DNA from: an uncultured Eubacteriales bacterium
Lineage (GTDB): Bacteria > Bacillota_A > Clostridia > Christensenellales > Aristaeellaceae
Assembly (NCBI GenBank): GCA_902795555.1
Contig: CADBLV010000012.1
Span: 1-5,448 of the forward strand
Direction of reading: 5' to 3'
Length of the DNA stretch: 5,448 nt
The notes under the pieces are model-generated. The model was not told where the DNA came from and searched no databases. It saw only the letters and a program-made list of their open reading frames with translations. Numbering within the stretch: position 1 is the first letter of the stretch; the number at the start of each line of letters is the position of its first letter. A program made the translations under genes and the position numbers. This document shows, piece after piece, positions 5,299 through 5,448 of this stretch.

Positions 5299-5448
5299 TA
5301 GGCTATCTTCTCCGTCAGATCCCCAAGACTTTTCTCATACTGCTCCCGGCTGATGGCCCCATGCTCCAGGAACTGGTCCAGGATTCGTTTCTGGCGGAAG
5401 AACAGCTCCCGGTTTTTCTCCTTATGGGTCATTTCTTCCCAGGGCTTC
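5298..5448 (-). CDS. Short SHOCT-like protein upstream of mutY, complete or C-terminal fragment
   Basis: The frame is open from the window edge to a TAA at 5300-5298 that shares its last A with the mutY ATG. The 49 visible codons begin KPWEEMTHKEKNRELFFRQK and end REQYEKSLGDLTEKIA. An internal ATG (5432-5430) would give a 44-residue protein, but it has no clear ribosome binding site, and the preceding KPWEE may belong to the protein with its real start just outside. The second half, LDQFLEHGAISREQYEKSLGDL, has the pattern of the SHOCT short C-terminal domain: a helix, a 'G-x-I-(S/T)-x-E-x-(Y/F)' turn, then a second helix. It is very rich in charged residues, with no membrane segment. Function is unknown; tight coupling suggests shared expression with mutY rather than a proven shared role. 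Confidence 0.6.
   Translation of the reverse strand, partial: KPWEEMTHKEKNRELFFRQKRILDQFLEHGAISREQYEKSLGDLTEKIA

Overview
The window looks like part of a chromosome from the Bacillota, class Clostridia. The evidence is the Gram-positive form of the Hsp70 ATPase domain (a short segment after Lys70 and a [11 protein letters not shown] segment), strong AAAGGAGG-type ribosome binding sites, an M18 aminopeptidase of the clostridial/Thermotoga type, and a short protein just upstream of mutY. Base composition is moderately GC-rich by eye (not computed). I cannot name a genus. There is no sign of a mobile element, CRISPR array, rRNA or tRNA gene, and no stretch over 300 bases lacks a gene.

Left part (1-2589, minus strand, read right to left): a three-gene unit. 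First comes a DnaK-like Hsp70 (988-2589) lacking most of the helical lid. It is followed after 53 bases by a 288-residue protein that I place in the DUF5685 family (68-934). Last is the start of a J-domain protein (1-81, cut by the window edge), overlapping the second gene by 14 bases. Together they look like a dedicated accessory chaperone set: an Hsp70, its J-protein activator and a protein of unknown function. No grpE or hrcA and no CIRCE operator is seen here, so this is probably not the housekeeping dnaK operon.

Middle (2590-2776): a compact divergent control region. It has two well-formed sigma-A promoters back to back. A perfect 6+6 inverted repeat fills most of the spacer of the dnaK-side promoter, and three tandem 9-base near-repeats lie in the dnaK leader next to the ribosome binding site.

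Right part: an M18-family metallo-aminopeptidase (2777-4159, plus strand) with its own promoter, whose start must be ATG 2777 rather than an upstream in-frame GTG. It converges on mutY (4240-5298, minus strand), the adenine glycosylase that repairs 8-oxoG:A mismatches. The two genes have interleaved terminators, and the aminopeptidase terminator is partly built from the last mutY codons. mutY is preceded by, and overlaps by one base (TAATG), a short SHOCT-like reading frame that continues to or past the right edge.

The most interesting material is the lidless Hsp70 / DUF5685 / J-protein unit. The DUF5685 protein carries two aspartate-rich motifs resembling those of squalene/phytoene-synthase-type isoprenoid synthases, which gives a testable idea for this uncharacterised family.
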